A program made the translations under genes and the position numbers. The notes under the pieces were generated by a model. The model saw only the letters and a list, made by a program, of their open reading frames with translations, ran no database searches and was not told the origin of the DNA. From contig NZ_JAEPRQ010000004.1 in NCBI RefSeq assembly GCF_016629665.1, forward strand, positions 204,080 through 268,079: DNA of 64,000 bases, in the 5' to 3' direction. The DNA comes from Paracoccus caeni. Lineage in GTDB: Bacteria > Pseudomonadota > Alphaproteobacteria > Rhodobacterales > Rhodobacteraceae. This document shows positions 53,262 to 61,420 of the stretch, piece by piece (position 1 is the stretch's first letter; every line of letters begins with the position of its first letter).

Positions 53262-54350
53262 ATGACCTCAACGACTGATAACCATCTTTTTGACCCGTGG
53301 CTGGACGTGGCAACGCCACTGGGCGTTGGTGACAGTAACGCCGCACCCTCCGGGCTGCAAATCACCACCATCGAAAGCGTCGGGCCGCTGGATGCCCAGT
53401 CCGGGGCTACCCTGAAGAAAACGGTTCCAGATGCTTTGCGGAACGCCCTCTTCGGCCAACCAGAGCCATCACCGGCCGAAATCGACGCGGCCGGCGGTGA
53501 TCCGGCTGCTGTGCCGCCGATGCGGACCTACGCCATTCTGGATGCCGCCAAGGTAGTGAACCTGCCGGAGGTGATGGAAGACAGCGAGCTGGAGCATCGT
53601 TGCCTGTTCAAGGGCAAGGCTTACGACGACCTGAAGGACGCGGCTCCGTGGATCGTGCGGCTGGAGGACGGCAACACCTTCACCCGCAACCTGTTTACCC
53701 GCAGCGATGCCTATTGGCACCTGTGGGACAATCAGCCGGGGATCTATGTCAGGTCGCGCGCCTCGCTTGATGATATGTGGCGCCATTTCCGCAAGTTCGT
53801 CCGGATACCTGATCGGGACGGGGCATGGCTGATCTTCCGGTTCTGGGAGTCGGCAACGATGGTCGCCTATATGAACGAGCTGTCCACACGCCCCGACCAT
53901 GCCCGGCGCTGGTTTGCAGATGGCCGGGTCGCTGACATGTTGCTGCCCTCGGCGCGCGATCAAATGATCACGCGCGTGCGGCTGGTCCCGGCACTGCCAA
54001 GCGCGCCGAGCGAGCCGCTTTACATCACGCAAGGCGACCGCAATGCCATTGCTGTCGCCCGGACCAAGGCGCGTCTGGATGCGTTGTCGGACCTTCTGGC
54101 CAGCACCTTTCCCGAGCTATGTACTCAAAGTCAGCGCGCACGTGATCAGATGACGCAGGACACGGTGCGACGGATGCAGGCTCATGGCATCCTGCAAGCA
54201 AAGGCACTGTTCATGATCTGCGCGTGGGAGCTGGCCCACGGGCCGAATTTCGAAGACCGCGACCCCGTGCTTCAAAGCATTCTTGCGCGCGCCTGCGACG
54301 AAACGCAGAAAATGCACCTTCTTCGCGCCCGCATGGCCGAACTGGCCTGA
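53262..54350 (+). CDS. DUF4123 adaptor/chaperone of a type VI secretion effector
   Basis: A 362-residue protein with the DUF4123 domain from about residue 85 to 210: MRTYAILDAAKVVNLPEVMEDSELEHRCLFKGKAYDDLKDAAPWIVRL, then HWDN-like HLWDNQPGIYVRSRASLDDMWRHFRKFVRIPDRDGAWLIFRFWE. Such proteins (Tap/TEC) hold an effector and load it on VgrG. It is convergent with the Tle1-like effector gene, the stops being two bases apart, so the pair is linked though not an operon. No VgrG, Hcp or sheath genes are in the window. Confidence 0.85.
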   Translation: MTSTTDNHLFDPWLDVATPLGVGDSNAAPSGLQITTIESVGPLDAQSGATLKKTVPDALRNALFGQPEPSPAEIDAAGGDPAAVPPMRTYAILDAAKVVNLPEVMEDSELEHRCLFKGKAYDDLKDAAPWIVRLEDGNTFTRNLFTRSDAYWHLWDNQPGIYVRSRASLDDMWRHFRKFVRIPDRDGAWLIFRFWESATMVAYMNELSTRPDHARRWFADGRVADMLLPSARDQMITRVRLVPALPSAPSEPLYITQGDRNAIAVARTKARLDALSDLLASTFPELCTQSQRARDQMTQDTVRRMQAHGILQAKALFMICAWELAHGPNFEDRDPVLQSILARACDETQKMHLLRARMAELA

Positions 54351-54352
54351 GG

Positions 54353-55741
54353 TCAGATCGCCTTGCCTGGCTGGTTCGGATAGATCTCTCTCTCCCGATC
54401 GCTCTCGCCGGACATGCCAATAGAATCCGGATTGGCCGACACATGGACGAAATTATTCACCACGAAGCGCGCATCCGCTCCGCCAACCTCTTCGCCTGCA
54501 ATGATACGCTGGCCGATCGGTCGCAAATCCGGCGGGATCGTGTATTCTTCGGTCGAGGGCAGATCCAACAAGGGAACACCAAGCTCCAGGGCGCGTCGAT
54601 GCATTGCCGCCATCGCCACACGCGACAGCCCCAGCCGGACCCAAGGGCGATGCAGGACGCGAGTTTCGTCGAAAACCTGCATGGTCGTTGGTGCGCCGAA
54701 GGCACCGGTGACCTGCTCCTCGCGCACAGGCCCGATGCGGTGTTGCAGGGCCGACGTCTGGTCGGGACGAATGAAACCTTCTTCAATCCATGGGACCGCG
54801 TCCTCCGGGCGAATACCCATCTGGCTACGGATGTCTTTGATCATGGCGATCTCATCCGGCCATGGCGACATGAATTTCTTTGACCCCGCCAGCGGGGCCG
54901 TGTCACCCGGATCGCGATACCCGCCACCCACGTCACTATGCGCGCCCGGCATCTCTTGGCGGTCACCTCCGCTTGGATGGTTGTCGTTCAGTCGGAAATT
55001 CCTGCGGTATTCGTTGACAGCCACCATATGAAATATCTTGTCGGCCTGCGCGGTCTTCAGGTGAATGTTGGCGCCGTAATTATATTCGACAGTTCCAAGC
55101 CCAATCGAGGCGACCGTTTCGAAGATCCCGACAAAGCGGATGCGGAATTTGCGCCCTTCAGGGACGCGTCCCTGAAGCCTTGTGCCGAACACCGGGTTGT
55201 AATCCACCCAACCCTGACGGAACGCATTGACGAAATAACGCGCCGCCGCCGCGCCACGGCTGAACCCGAAGACATCTAGAAGGATTTCTTCGGGCTCGAT
55301 TCCGGGGGACATCCGGGCGATCTGCTGCCCAAGATCAAGCGCCGCATTTGCAACGGTGTATTCGACGCCGGTTTCCCCCATGCCCAATGCGCCGCCTATC
55401 TTGCTGTCCTTACCGCCACTTCTGGTGCCGATGCCTTTGGCGTAATACACACCAAACTTACGGCAAACGCCCGTTCCCCATTCGTTGACGATATCATAGG
55501 TGTCGCCGTCCTTATAAATCTGGGACAGCAATGCGACGTTGCTCGCCGCATTCGCATAGGATCCGGTCGTGCCACCCGTCCGTGCATTGGCCAGATTGTT
55601 GAACGTTCCATCGAAGAACACGCCGATCTCAAGCGCGGTCTTCGGGCAAGTGGCGGCAACCGAGCCTATGTCGCCTGACAGACCTGCACGGTCTGCGGCC
55701 TGATCTGCGCGGTCAGCGATTGGATCGGCTGTTTCCGTCAT
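54353..55741 (-). CDS. Tle1-like phospholipase effector (DUF2235)
   Basis: A 462-residue DUF2235 hydrolase. ALEIGVFFDGTFNNLANA is the typical opening. The nucleophile Ser161 lies in LLDVFGFSRGAAAARYFVNAF (GxSxG), and the acid in PGAHSDVGGGYRD. KGIGT, RFVGIFETVASIG and IFHMVAVNEYRRNF also match the family. Tle1 effectors are type VI-delivered phospholipases A. There is no signal peptide, as expected for that route. The lipoprotein gene next to it (one base upstream of its start) should encode the immunity protein. Confidence 0.87.
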   Translation of the reverse strand: MTETADPIADRADQAADRAGLSGDIGSVAATCPKTALEIGVFFDGTFNNLANARTGGTTGSYANAASNVALLSQIYKDGDTYDIVNEWGTGVCRKFGVYYAKGIGTRSGGKDSKIGGALGMGETGVEYTVANAALDLGQQIARMSPGIEPEEILLDVFGFSRGAAAARYFVNAFRQGWVDYNPVFGTRLQGRVPEGRKFRIRFVGIFETVASIGLGTVEYNYGANIHLKTAQADKIFHMVAVNEYRRNFRLNDNHPSGGDRQEMPGAHSDVGGGYRDPGDTAPLAGSKKFMSPWPDEIAMIKDIRSQMGIRPEDAVPWIEEGFIRPDQTSALQHRIGPVREEQVTGAFGAPTTMQVFDETRVLHRPWVRLGLSRVAMAAMHRRALELGVPLLDLPSTEEYTIPPDLRPIGQRIIAGEEVGGADARFVVNNFVHVSANPDSIGMSGESDREREIYPNQPGKAI

Positions 55742-55742
55742 G

Positions 55743-56330
55743 TCACTGCTCCTTTTCGCAAGGTTCGGCGATGAGGCGGTCGTCGAAACGCGTCAGCATG
55801 TCTGGCAGCCGGGCGGTTTTTTCCGGCTCTCGCAGCAGGTCCCGGTCCTGATCGGGCCGACGGGTTCCACACGAACGAGCGATGTCGCGCGTGATGACCT
55901 CACGACTGGTGGGCACCGGGTCCGATCCCACGAGCAACTCACCGCCCGGCAGCATGAGGATATCCAAATGGCCCGTGCGAACATGAGAAGCCATATCGTC
56001 GCGGCGGATCTCGGCTTTCGCCTCATAGGCCCGACCCGAAGCAACCTCGATCCAAAGCGCCCTGACCTCGAATTGCTCTGGCAGCGGACCGGTCTCCACG
56101 GACATGCCGCCGGTGGTGCGCGGCGCGCTATCGGCGCCGCCCCGCGATAATTTGGGCAGCGGATAGGCAGGTTCCAGATCGTTGATGCGAAAATCGACCA
56201 CCAGAACAGGGGCGCGCATGTCCGTTCCGAAGCCGAAAGTCAGGCGATCAATTGGTTCGGCCCGGCAGGCCGCAACTGAAAGGCAGGCCGCAGCTATCAG
56301 TACCGCAACGCAGCGGCGCGCATTGATCAT
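55743..56330 (-). CDS. Lipoprotein, probable immunity protein for the Tle1-like effector
   Basis: A 195-residue lipoprotein: signal peptide MINARRCVAVLIAAACLSVA with lipobox ending at Cys22 (SVAAC). The mature part (LTFGFGTDMRAPVLVVDFRINDLEPAYPLPKL) is not a family I can name with certainty, but periplasmic lipoproteins encoded next to Tle lipases usually neutralise them. One base separates its stop from the effector start. It overlaps the upstream GAD/DUF1851 gene by four bases. Confidence 0.65.
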   Translation of the reverse strand: MINARRCVAVLIAAACLSVAACRAEPIDRLTFGFGTDMRAPVLVVDFRINDLEPAYPLPKLSRGGADSAPRTTGGMSVETGPLPEQFEVRALWIEVASGRAYEAKAEIRRDDMASHVRTGHLDILMLPGGELLVGSDPVPTSREVITRDIARSCGTRRPDQDRDLLREPEKTARLPDMLTRFDDRLIAEPCEKEQ

Positions 56331-57025
56331 TTTGGCGATCCTATGTCACGAATGTTGAAGCGATTATTCTCGAAATCCTGCAGCATGAAGCCTGTAACTC
56401 GTGCGACTTCAGTAAGATAGTCGACGGCATCGTCGATGGCGACATTCTCGACCCCGATCCCTTCCCCGACATCCTGAATCGGATAGGCCGCGTAAATCTG
56501 GCCATAGCTCAGCGGCCCCCAGGCGGCACGCGCCCGATCCAGCATAGGCTGGTTGTCCCGATCCACCCGGTCAAAAAAGAAGGGATGCAGCTCTTGCAGG
56601 TAGCTGAGCAGCAGAGCGTCATGATCAAGCGCCGGTGCGCGCTGTGTCAAAGCGGGCGCCTGCACCGCCCCCGATGCGGGTGAAACCAGAACCGCGCCAT
56701 AACGGCTGTTCCAGCACAAGAAATTGCCCATCGCGCCATAGGCAATCAATTGCGTTCCCGTGCCAAGGTCAGCATCGCCGCCGAAAACCAGCTCGGTCAC
56801 CCGATCAAAATCGCCCGGCATGGCCAGCCACAACCCACCGTCGCGAAGCGCCCCCACCCCATAGAGGCGCCACAGATCGATCAACAGATCCGGCACATGT
56901 CCGATCCTCGGTGTGATCCGCTCCTCGGACACTGCGCGGGCATCTGTCAACGGGCCGTGGCTCGTCATCAACTCGGCAAGAACGATCTCTCCGGGCTGAC
57001 CGCCGACGGATGACAAAGACTTCAT
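56327..57025 (-). CDS. GAD-like/DUF1851 domain protein
   Basis: A 232-residue cytoplasmic protein with a GAD-like N-terminal domain (GHVPDLLIDLWRLYGVGALRDGGLWLAMPGDFDRVTELVFGGDADL) and a DUF1851 C-terminal part (WGPLSYGQIYAAYPIQDVGEG...AIDDAVDYLTEV). Proteins of this type are often immunity proteins for type VI effectors (the Tdi1 group). The ATG at 57025 follows AAGGATGCAAC; an upstream frame to 57133 is rejected. It is first in the three-gene unit with the lipoprotein and the Tle1-like lipase, so it may protect against this or a former effector. Confidence 0.75.
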   Translation of the reverse strand: MKSLSSVGGQPGEIVLAELMTSHGPLTDARAVSEERITPRIGHVPDLLIDLWRLYGVGALRDGGLWLAMPGDFDRVTELVFGGDADLGTGTQLIAYGAMGNFLCWNSRYGAVLVSPASGAVQAPALTQRAPALDHDALLLSYLQELHPFFFDRVDRDNQPMLDRARAAWGPLSYGQIYAAYPIQDVGEGIGVENVAIDDAVDYLTEVARVTGFMLQDFENNRFNIRDIGSPK

Positions 57026-57453
57026 GTTGCATCCTTTACAGCATCTACCAAGTCTGGAGAGCCACATCCCTGATGGCAAGTTATAGCGCTTGGGATGACC
57101 ATGTCTCGGGCGCGTATCCTTGGCAAGGATCAAGTAAAGCTGGGTAGCTGCGGTGGAATCCGGTTTCTCGACGGTATCTATCGGCGATCTTAAATCACAA
57201 CCTTAAATCTGTGCCATAGGCGCTGACGGCGGCCACGCGCGGCATTGTGCATCTGGTTGGTGGATGTGGAGTCGCGAAATTGAGCCCTGGATTGACGGTC
57301 CGATCTTGATCGTTCTGGCAGCCCCGATCTGTGGGCTGTCAGCTTTTTACCTAATCGGGTTCTATATGGGCGGCTGACTTATAGTAGGCGCATTTCTGAT
57401 AGCACAGCGCGGAATACGATCGCGCGGTGATGTATTCGGTGACCCCGACCGCC
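57026..57453. other. Degenerate region upstream of the GAD/DUF1851 gene
   Basis: Contains the promoter side of the effector-immunity unit near 57030-57130. The remainder shows no gene that I can recognise and probably consists of insertion-sequence debris, as it runs into a perfect palindrome and a transposase fragment. Confidence 0.5.
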
Positions 57454-57483
57454 ATCAGCTCGCGGGCATGCCCGCGAGCTGAT
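57454..57483. repeat. Perfect 30-base palindrome with no loop
   Basis: Bases 57454-57468 are the exact reverse complement of 57469-57483; the half site is ATCAGCTCGCGGGCA. The symmetry breaks at once on both sides. It borders the transposase remnant. Confidence 0.9.
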
Positions 57484-57730
57484 AGGCATCGACACTTACA
57501 ATCACTGGCACGAGGGGCTGATTGCCGATCCCGGCAAAAACCACCGAAGGCGTCTTACGATCAACAACAGGGCCGACACCTTCATGCAGCACAACAAACG
57601 GCGTAGCCGCATCGAGATCATGTTCGGACAGCTCAAAGATTGGAGGCGTGTAGCGATCCGCTACAACCGATGCCCGAAAGTCATCCTCTCCGCCATCGCG
57701 CTCGCAGCCACCGTAATCTATTGGCTTTGA
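57484..57730 (+). pseudogene. IS5-family transposase, C-terminal remnant
   Basis: An open frame ending at TGA 57728-57730 has the conserved transposase end: NKRRSRIEIMFGQLKDWRRV, AIRYNRCPKVILSAIALAAT, VIYWL. The catalytic Glu region (R-x3-E) is kept, but everything N-terminal of about residue 80 of this remnant is lost, and the sequence ahead of it meets the 30-base palindrome. It belongs to a different IS5 subgroup from the fragment at 52766. Marks the right edge of the type VI effector cassette. Confidence 0.75.
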
Positions 57731-57749
57731 GCCTTGACCCTAAATGACT

Positions 57750-58499
57750 CTAATCGGGCATATTTTTGAGGCTCAGATCGTGGTCCACTAGAGCTTCAAC
57801 AATATGCCGATAGAGGTCAGATCGCTTTTCGAGACAGCGAGATGTTGGACCTGCCACAACAAGCGAGAGACGACGCCGATCTGCAGGCAATGGCACAGAA
57901 ACACCGGCGAGATCAGGGACAAACTCGGAGTTGCTCTGATGGTAGCCTCGCTTCGAGGCTTCTATTAGCTCGTGCTCTACCTCTGCAGCGCTCTGCGGTG
58001 CATTCGGACTGCCGGAATCGAAATCCATACGGCGATACAGCGTATCGCGATCGCTTTTGGACATAAGCGCCATCAGCGCTCTTCCGACCGAGCTGGCATG
58101 GATCGGGACCCGGCTGCCGGCTGCGGCGAAGTATCGGATCGGTTGCCGGGATTCTGCCACAAACAGCATGATAGCGCTTAGGCCAGATGCCGAAGCAATA
58201 CAGGTGGTTTCACCTGTCGAATCGCGAATCGCGCGCGCGGCGGCGATCACTGCATCAGGTAGAGGATCAGCCTCGGCTACAGCTTGCGACGCTGAAAGCC
58301 ATCGCGGTGTAGGATAGTATCCGCCGCGTCCCGATGGCTCATAAAGATATCCGCGCCCTGACAATGTGCCGATCAGATTGAAAGTGCTGGACCTTGGCCA
58401 GCTCAGAGCTTCCGAGATTTCCGCCATCGTTGCGGGCTGCTTTCTTTCGGCGAAAAATTCCAAAAGGTCCAAAACATTGGCTGCTTGTCGAACTTCCAC
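57750..58499 (-). CDS. IclR-family transcriptional regulator
   Basis: A 249-residue regulator: winged helix VLDLLEFFAERKQPATMAEISEALSWPRSSTFNLIGTLSGRGYLY, then the IclR effector domain (ETTCIASASGLSAIMLFVAESRQPIRYFAAAGSRVPIHASSVGRALMAL). Start: GTG at 58499, preceded by AAGGA with an 8-base spacing; an adjacent GTG (58505) is possible. The longest frame to 58592 would include the operator palindrome. It is divergent from the binding-protein gene, with two TTCAT-type repeats between them, and probably represses that catabolic operon. Confidence 0.88.
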   Translation of the reverse strand: MEVRQAANVLDLLEFFAERKQPATMAEISEALSWPRSSTFNLIGTLSGRGYLYEPSGRGGYYPTPRWLSASQAVAEADPLPDAVIAAARAIRDSTGETTCIASASGLSAIMLFVAESRQPIRYFAAAGSRVPIHASSVGRALMALMSKSDRDTLYRRMDFDSGSPNAPQSAAEVEHELIEASKRGYHQSNSEFVPDLAGVSVPLPADRRRLSLVVAGPTSRCLEKRSDLYRHIVEALVDHDLSLKNMPD

Positions 58500-58560
58500 C
58501 TTCACGGTCCTTCCACATCTTCGATGATGCTTGTCATCAATTTTACCGCCCTCGCATAAA

Positions 58561-58595
58561 TTCATATACAGAGACAAGAAGTTCATGTACATGAA
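58561..58595. promoter_or_regulatory. IclR operator candidate: palindrome plus half-site
   Basis: TTCATGTACATGAA (58582-58595) is a perfect 14-base palindrome. A second copy of its left half, TTCATATACA, begins at 58561, exactly 21 bases (two helical turns) away. The pair sits 28-62 bases before the binding-protein start. Confidence 0.6.
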
Positions 58596-58622
58596 TTTAG
58601 AACTTGGCTTTGGGAGGAGCTT

Positions 58623-59846
58623 ATGCCGAAATCACTGTTAAGGGGACTCTTGGTTTGCACAGTCGCCGCAGCGGCGCCGATCTGCGCATCTGCGCAAGAG
58701 ACAGTCGGAGTGAAGCTGGGAGTGCTCGCCGATATGAGCGGCATTTTTTCAGACATCGGCGGTCAAGGGTCGGTCATAGCGACGCAATTTGCTGTTGACG
58801 ACTTTATGAAGCGGCCGGAATCGGAGGGCTTCGACATCAAGGTCGTCGCGGCTGACGCCCAGAATAAACCTGACATATCGTCCGCAATCGCACGCCAATG
58901 GCTGGATGCCGACGGCGTCGATGCTCTGATTGACATGCCTACGAGCGCCATTTCTCTTGCGCTTGCGCCGATGGCGGAAGAGGCGAACAAAGTGGCGCTT
59001 CTGACTGCATCAGGAACATCAGACCTGACGGGTTCAGCCTGCACTCCGAATTCCGTCCACTGGACATATGATACCTGGGCGTTGGCTCACGGAACTGCCG
59101 ATGCCCTAACCCGCCAGGGAAAAAAGAACTGGTATTTTATCACAGTAGATTTCGCACTTGGACATTCTCTCGAGCGCGACGCGTCGGCTGTCATCAACGA
59201 TAATGATGGCTCAGTGCTGGGCTCGATCCTGCACCCAACTGCAACGTCTGACTTTTCGTCCTACCTTCTGCAAGCTCAGGCCAGTGGCGCTGATGTCATA
59301 GCCCTCGCGAACACTGGGGGTGACGCTAGCAATACATTGAAACAGGCGCGCGAATTCGGGCTTATTGATGGCGGCCAGACCTTTGCGGGAATGCTGATGT
59401 TCTTATCGGACATCCATTCCACCGGCCTAGAAATCGCACAGGGTTTGCTGCTGACCACCGGTTTCTACTGGGACCGCGATGATGAAACGCGCGCCTTCGC
59501 GCAGCGGTTTGCCGAAGAGAATGAAGGCAGGATGCCCACGATGAATCAGGCGGGGGCCTATTCGGCGACGCTTGCGTATCTCGAAGCTGTGGCAACGGTT
59601 GGCTCGCCAGAAGATGGGGCGGCTGTTGTGAAAGCCATGCGCGATCGTGGTACATTTGAAGACCCGCTTTTCGGTCCCACCTCATTGCGGGAGGATGGTC
59701 GGGTGATCCACGACATGCTGTTGGTTGAGGTTAAGTCACCTGCCGAATCCACGCAGGCCTATGACTATTACAAAATCATCGAAGTTCTGCCCGGTGAAAC
59801 TGCCTTCCGTCCGCTTGATGCAGGCGGTTGCAGGCTGGTGCAATAG
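58623..59846 (+). CDS. Branched-chain-type ABC substrate-binding protein (LivK-like)
   Basis: A 407-residue periplasmic type-1 binding protein with a signal peptide (SLLRGLLVCTVAAAAPICAS, cleavage near AQE). It opens TVGVKLGVLADMSGIFSDIGGQGSV and has VDALIDMPTSAISLALAPMA and NWYFITVDFALGHSLERDA. GGGAGGAGCTT precedes the ATG. Binding proteins of this group often take aromatic or other organic acids rather than amino acids. The LivG ATPase at 63322 belongs to the same transporter, whose other parts lie beyond the window. Confidence 0.9.
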   Translation: MPKSLLRGLLVCTVAAAAPICASAQETVGVKLGVLADMSGIFSDIGGQGSVIATQFAVDDFMKRPESEGFDIKVVAADAQNKPDISSAIARQWLDADGVDALIDMPTSAISLALAPMAEEANKVALLTASGTSDLTGSACTPNSVHWTYDTWALAHGTADALTRQGKKNWYFITVDFALGHSLERDASAVINDNDGSVLGSILHPTATSDFSSYLLQAQASGADVIALANTGGDASNTLKQAREFGLIDGGQTFAGMLMFLSDIHSTGLEIAQGLLLTTGFYWDRDDETRAFAQRFAEENEGRMPTMNQAGAYSATLAYLEAVATVGSPEDGAAVVKAMRDRGTFEDPLFGPTSLREDGRVIHDMLLVEVKSPAESTQAYDYYKIIEVLPGETAFRPLDAGGCRLVQ

Positions 59847-59860
59847 ACCAACTGGGTCGG

Positions 59861-59875
59861 GGGCGATCTTCGCCC
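59861..59875 (+). terminator. Small hairpin after the binding-protein gene
   Basis: GGGCGA (59861-59866) and TCGCCC (59870-59875) form a perfect 6-base stem with a TCT loop, 15 bases after the stop codon. No T tract. Likely stabilises the binding-protein message or limits read-through, as at 10038 and 38245. Confidence 0.4.
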
Positions 59876-59905
59876 ACCCAATCCACACAGTTCATGAGGT
59901 TTAAG

Positions 59906-61405
59906 ATGGCCATTGAGTTGGCAGACGACGTATTGCGGTTGGACAGGCTGTATATCGGTGGGGAGTGGCGGCGTTCTGAGGATGGCGCTGAGATTGAAAG
60001 CATGGATCCATCGACAGGGCGAGTTTGGGCCGTCGTGGCAGCAGGCGGAAAGCGCGACGTGGACCTTGCAGTCGCTGCCGCACGGCAGGCGCTCGAAGGT
60101 CCCTGGGCGCAGATGCCGGGACACGAGCGAGCCGCCTTGTTACGACGTTTTGCCGATCTCTACGCCGCTCGTGCCCAGCAATTGGCAGAAATGGAAGCAA
60201 GAGATTCTGGCCGGGCGATCAGGGAAGCGCGAGCCGATATTGGAAGCCATCATTTTGGCTATCATTGGTGGGCTTCGCTTGCAGATAAGGCTTCGGGGCG
60301 AACCATTCCCTTCGACAGCACGGTTCATGCCTTCACGAGCCGTGTGCCAGTAGGGGTCGTCGCCGCAATCACCCCATGGAATGTGCCACTTATGGCGGCG
60401 GCCTGGAAGCTGGGCCCGGCGTTAGCCGCAGGCTGCACCGTGGTCATCAAGCCCGCAGAGCAAACCCCGGTCGGCACACTTGAATTGGGCAAGCTGTTCG
60501 AAGCGGCAGGCTTTCCGCCAGGTGTGGTCAACATCGTTCCAGGTCATGGCGCCGATGATGTGGGCGAATGGTTGGTGTCTCATCCGGGCGTCGACAAAAT
60601 TGCTTTTACCGGTGAAGGCGCGACTGCGAAGGCGATCCTGCGCAAAGGTGCAGAGACGATGAAGCGGTTTACGTTTGAATTGGGCGGCAAGTCTCCGCAC
60701 ATCATCTTTGCTGATGCAGACCTCGAACAGGCCATCAACGCGGCGACGAATTCGGCGTGGACACTTTGTGGCCAAAGTTGCGCCCTTGGCTCTCGCGTGC
60801 TTGTGCAGAGATCAGTTTATGAGAAGGTTGCCGAGGCTTTCAGGCAACGTGCCCTCAATGTGCGCGTGGGGCCCGCCATAGACCCTCGCACACATATGGG
60901 GCCGCAGGCTCATCTTGCGCAACTTGAGAAGACCTTATCCTACATCGCCATTGGTCAAAGCGAGGGTGCAGACCTCCTGACAGGTGGAAAGCAGTTGTCC
61001 GGCGGCGATTTCGGGGATGGCTATTTTATACAGCCGACGGTTTTCGCGAACGTTTCCAACGACATGAAAATCGCGCAAGACGAAATTTTCGGACCGGTCG
61101 CCGCGCTGATCCCGTTCGATGATGAGGACGATGCCGTTCGCATCGCGAACGACACGCGCTATGGCCTGACGGCCGGTCTCTGGACCGGCGATACCGGACG
61201 GGCGCATCGCGTCGCATCACGGATACGGGCGGGGATGGTGTGGGTGAATACCTACCGCTTTATCCGCTGGTCCACGCCTTATGGAGGTTTCGGGGCAAGT
61301 GGCTGGGGGCGCGAGAACGGCGTCGAAGCTCTTGATGGATATCTCGAGACGCGCACAACAGTGGTTAGCACTCATGGCCGCTTTCCTGATGCATATGCAG
61401 ATTAG
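59906..61405 (+). CDS. NAD(P)-dependent aldehyde dehydrogenase
   Basis: A 499-residue aldehyde dehydrogenase. The catalytic Cys292 is in CGQSC and the general base Glu258 in FELGGKSPH. Cofactor and structural motifs include AITPWNVPLMAAAWKLGPALAAGC, KPAEQTPV, FTGEGATAK and DEIFGPVAALIPF. It oxidises an aldehyde to an acid in the cytoplasm. The ATG at 59906 follows GAGG; the longer frame from 59828 overlaps the hairpin. With an SDR and a CoA-transferase downstream it forms a route from alcohol or aldehyde to acyl-CoA; the substrate is not known. Confidence 0.93.
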   Translation: MAIELADDVLRLDRLYIGGEWRRSEDGAEIESMDPSTGRVWAVVAAGGKRDVDLAVAAARQALEGPWAQMPGHERAALLRRFADLYAARAQQLAEMEARDSGRAIREARADIGSHHFGYHWWASLADKASGRTIPFDSTVHAFTSRVPVGVVAAITPWNVPLMAAAWKLGPALAAGCTVVIKPAEQTPVGTLELGKLFEAAGFPPGVVNIVPGHGADDVGEWLVSHPGVDKIAFTGEGATAKAILRKGAETMKRFTFELGGKSPHIIFADADLEQAINAATNSAWTLCGQSCALGSRVLVQRSVYEKVAEAFRQRALNVRVGPAIDPRTHMGPQAHLAQLEKTLSYIAIGQSEGADLLTGGKQLSGGDFGDGYFIQPTVFANVSNDMKIAQDEIFGPVAALIPFDDEDDAVRIANDTRYGLTAGLWTGDTGRAHRVASRIRAGMVWVNTYRFIRWSTPYGGFGASGWGRENGVEALDGYLETRTTVVSTHGRFPDAYAD

Positions 61406-61420
61406 AACGGAGTGACGCCC

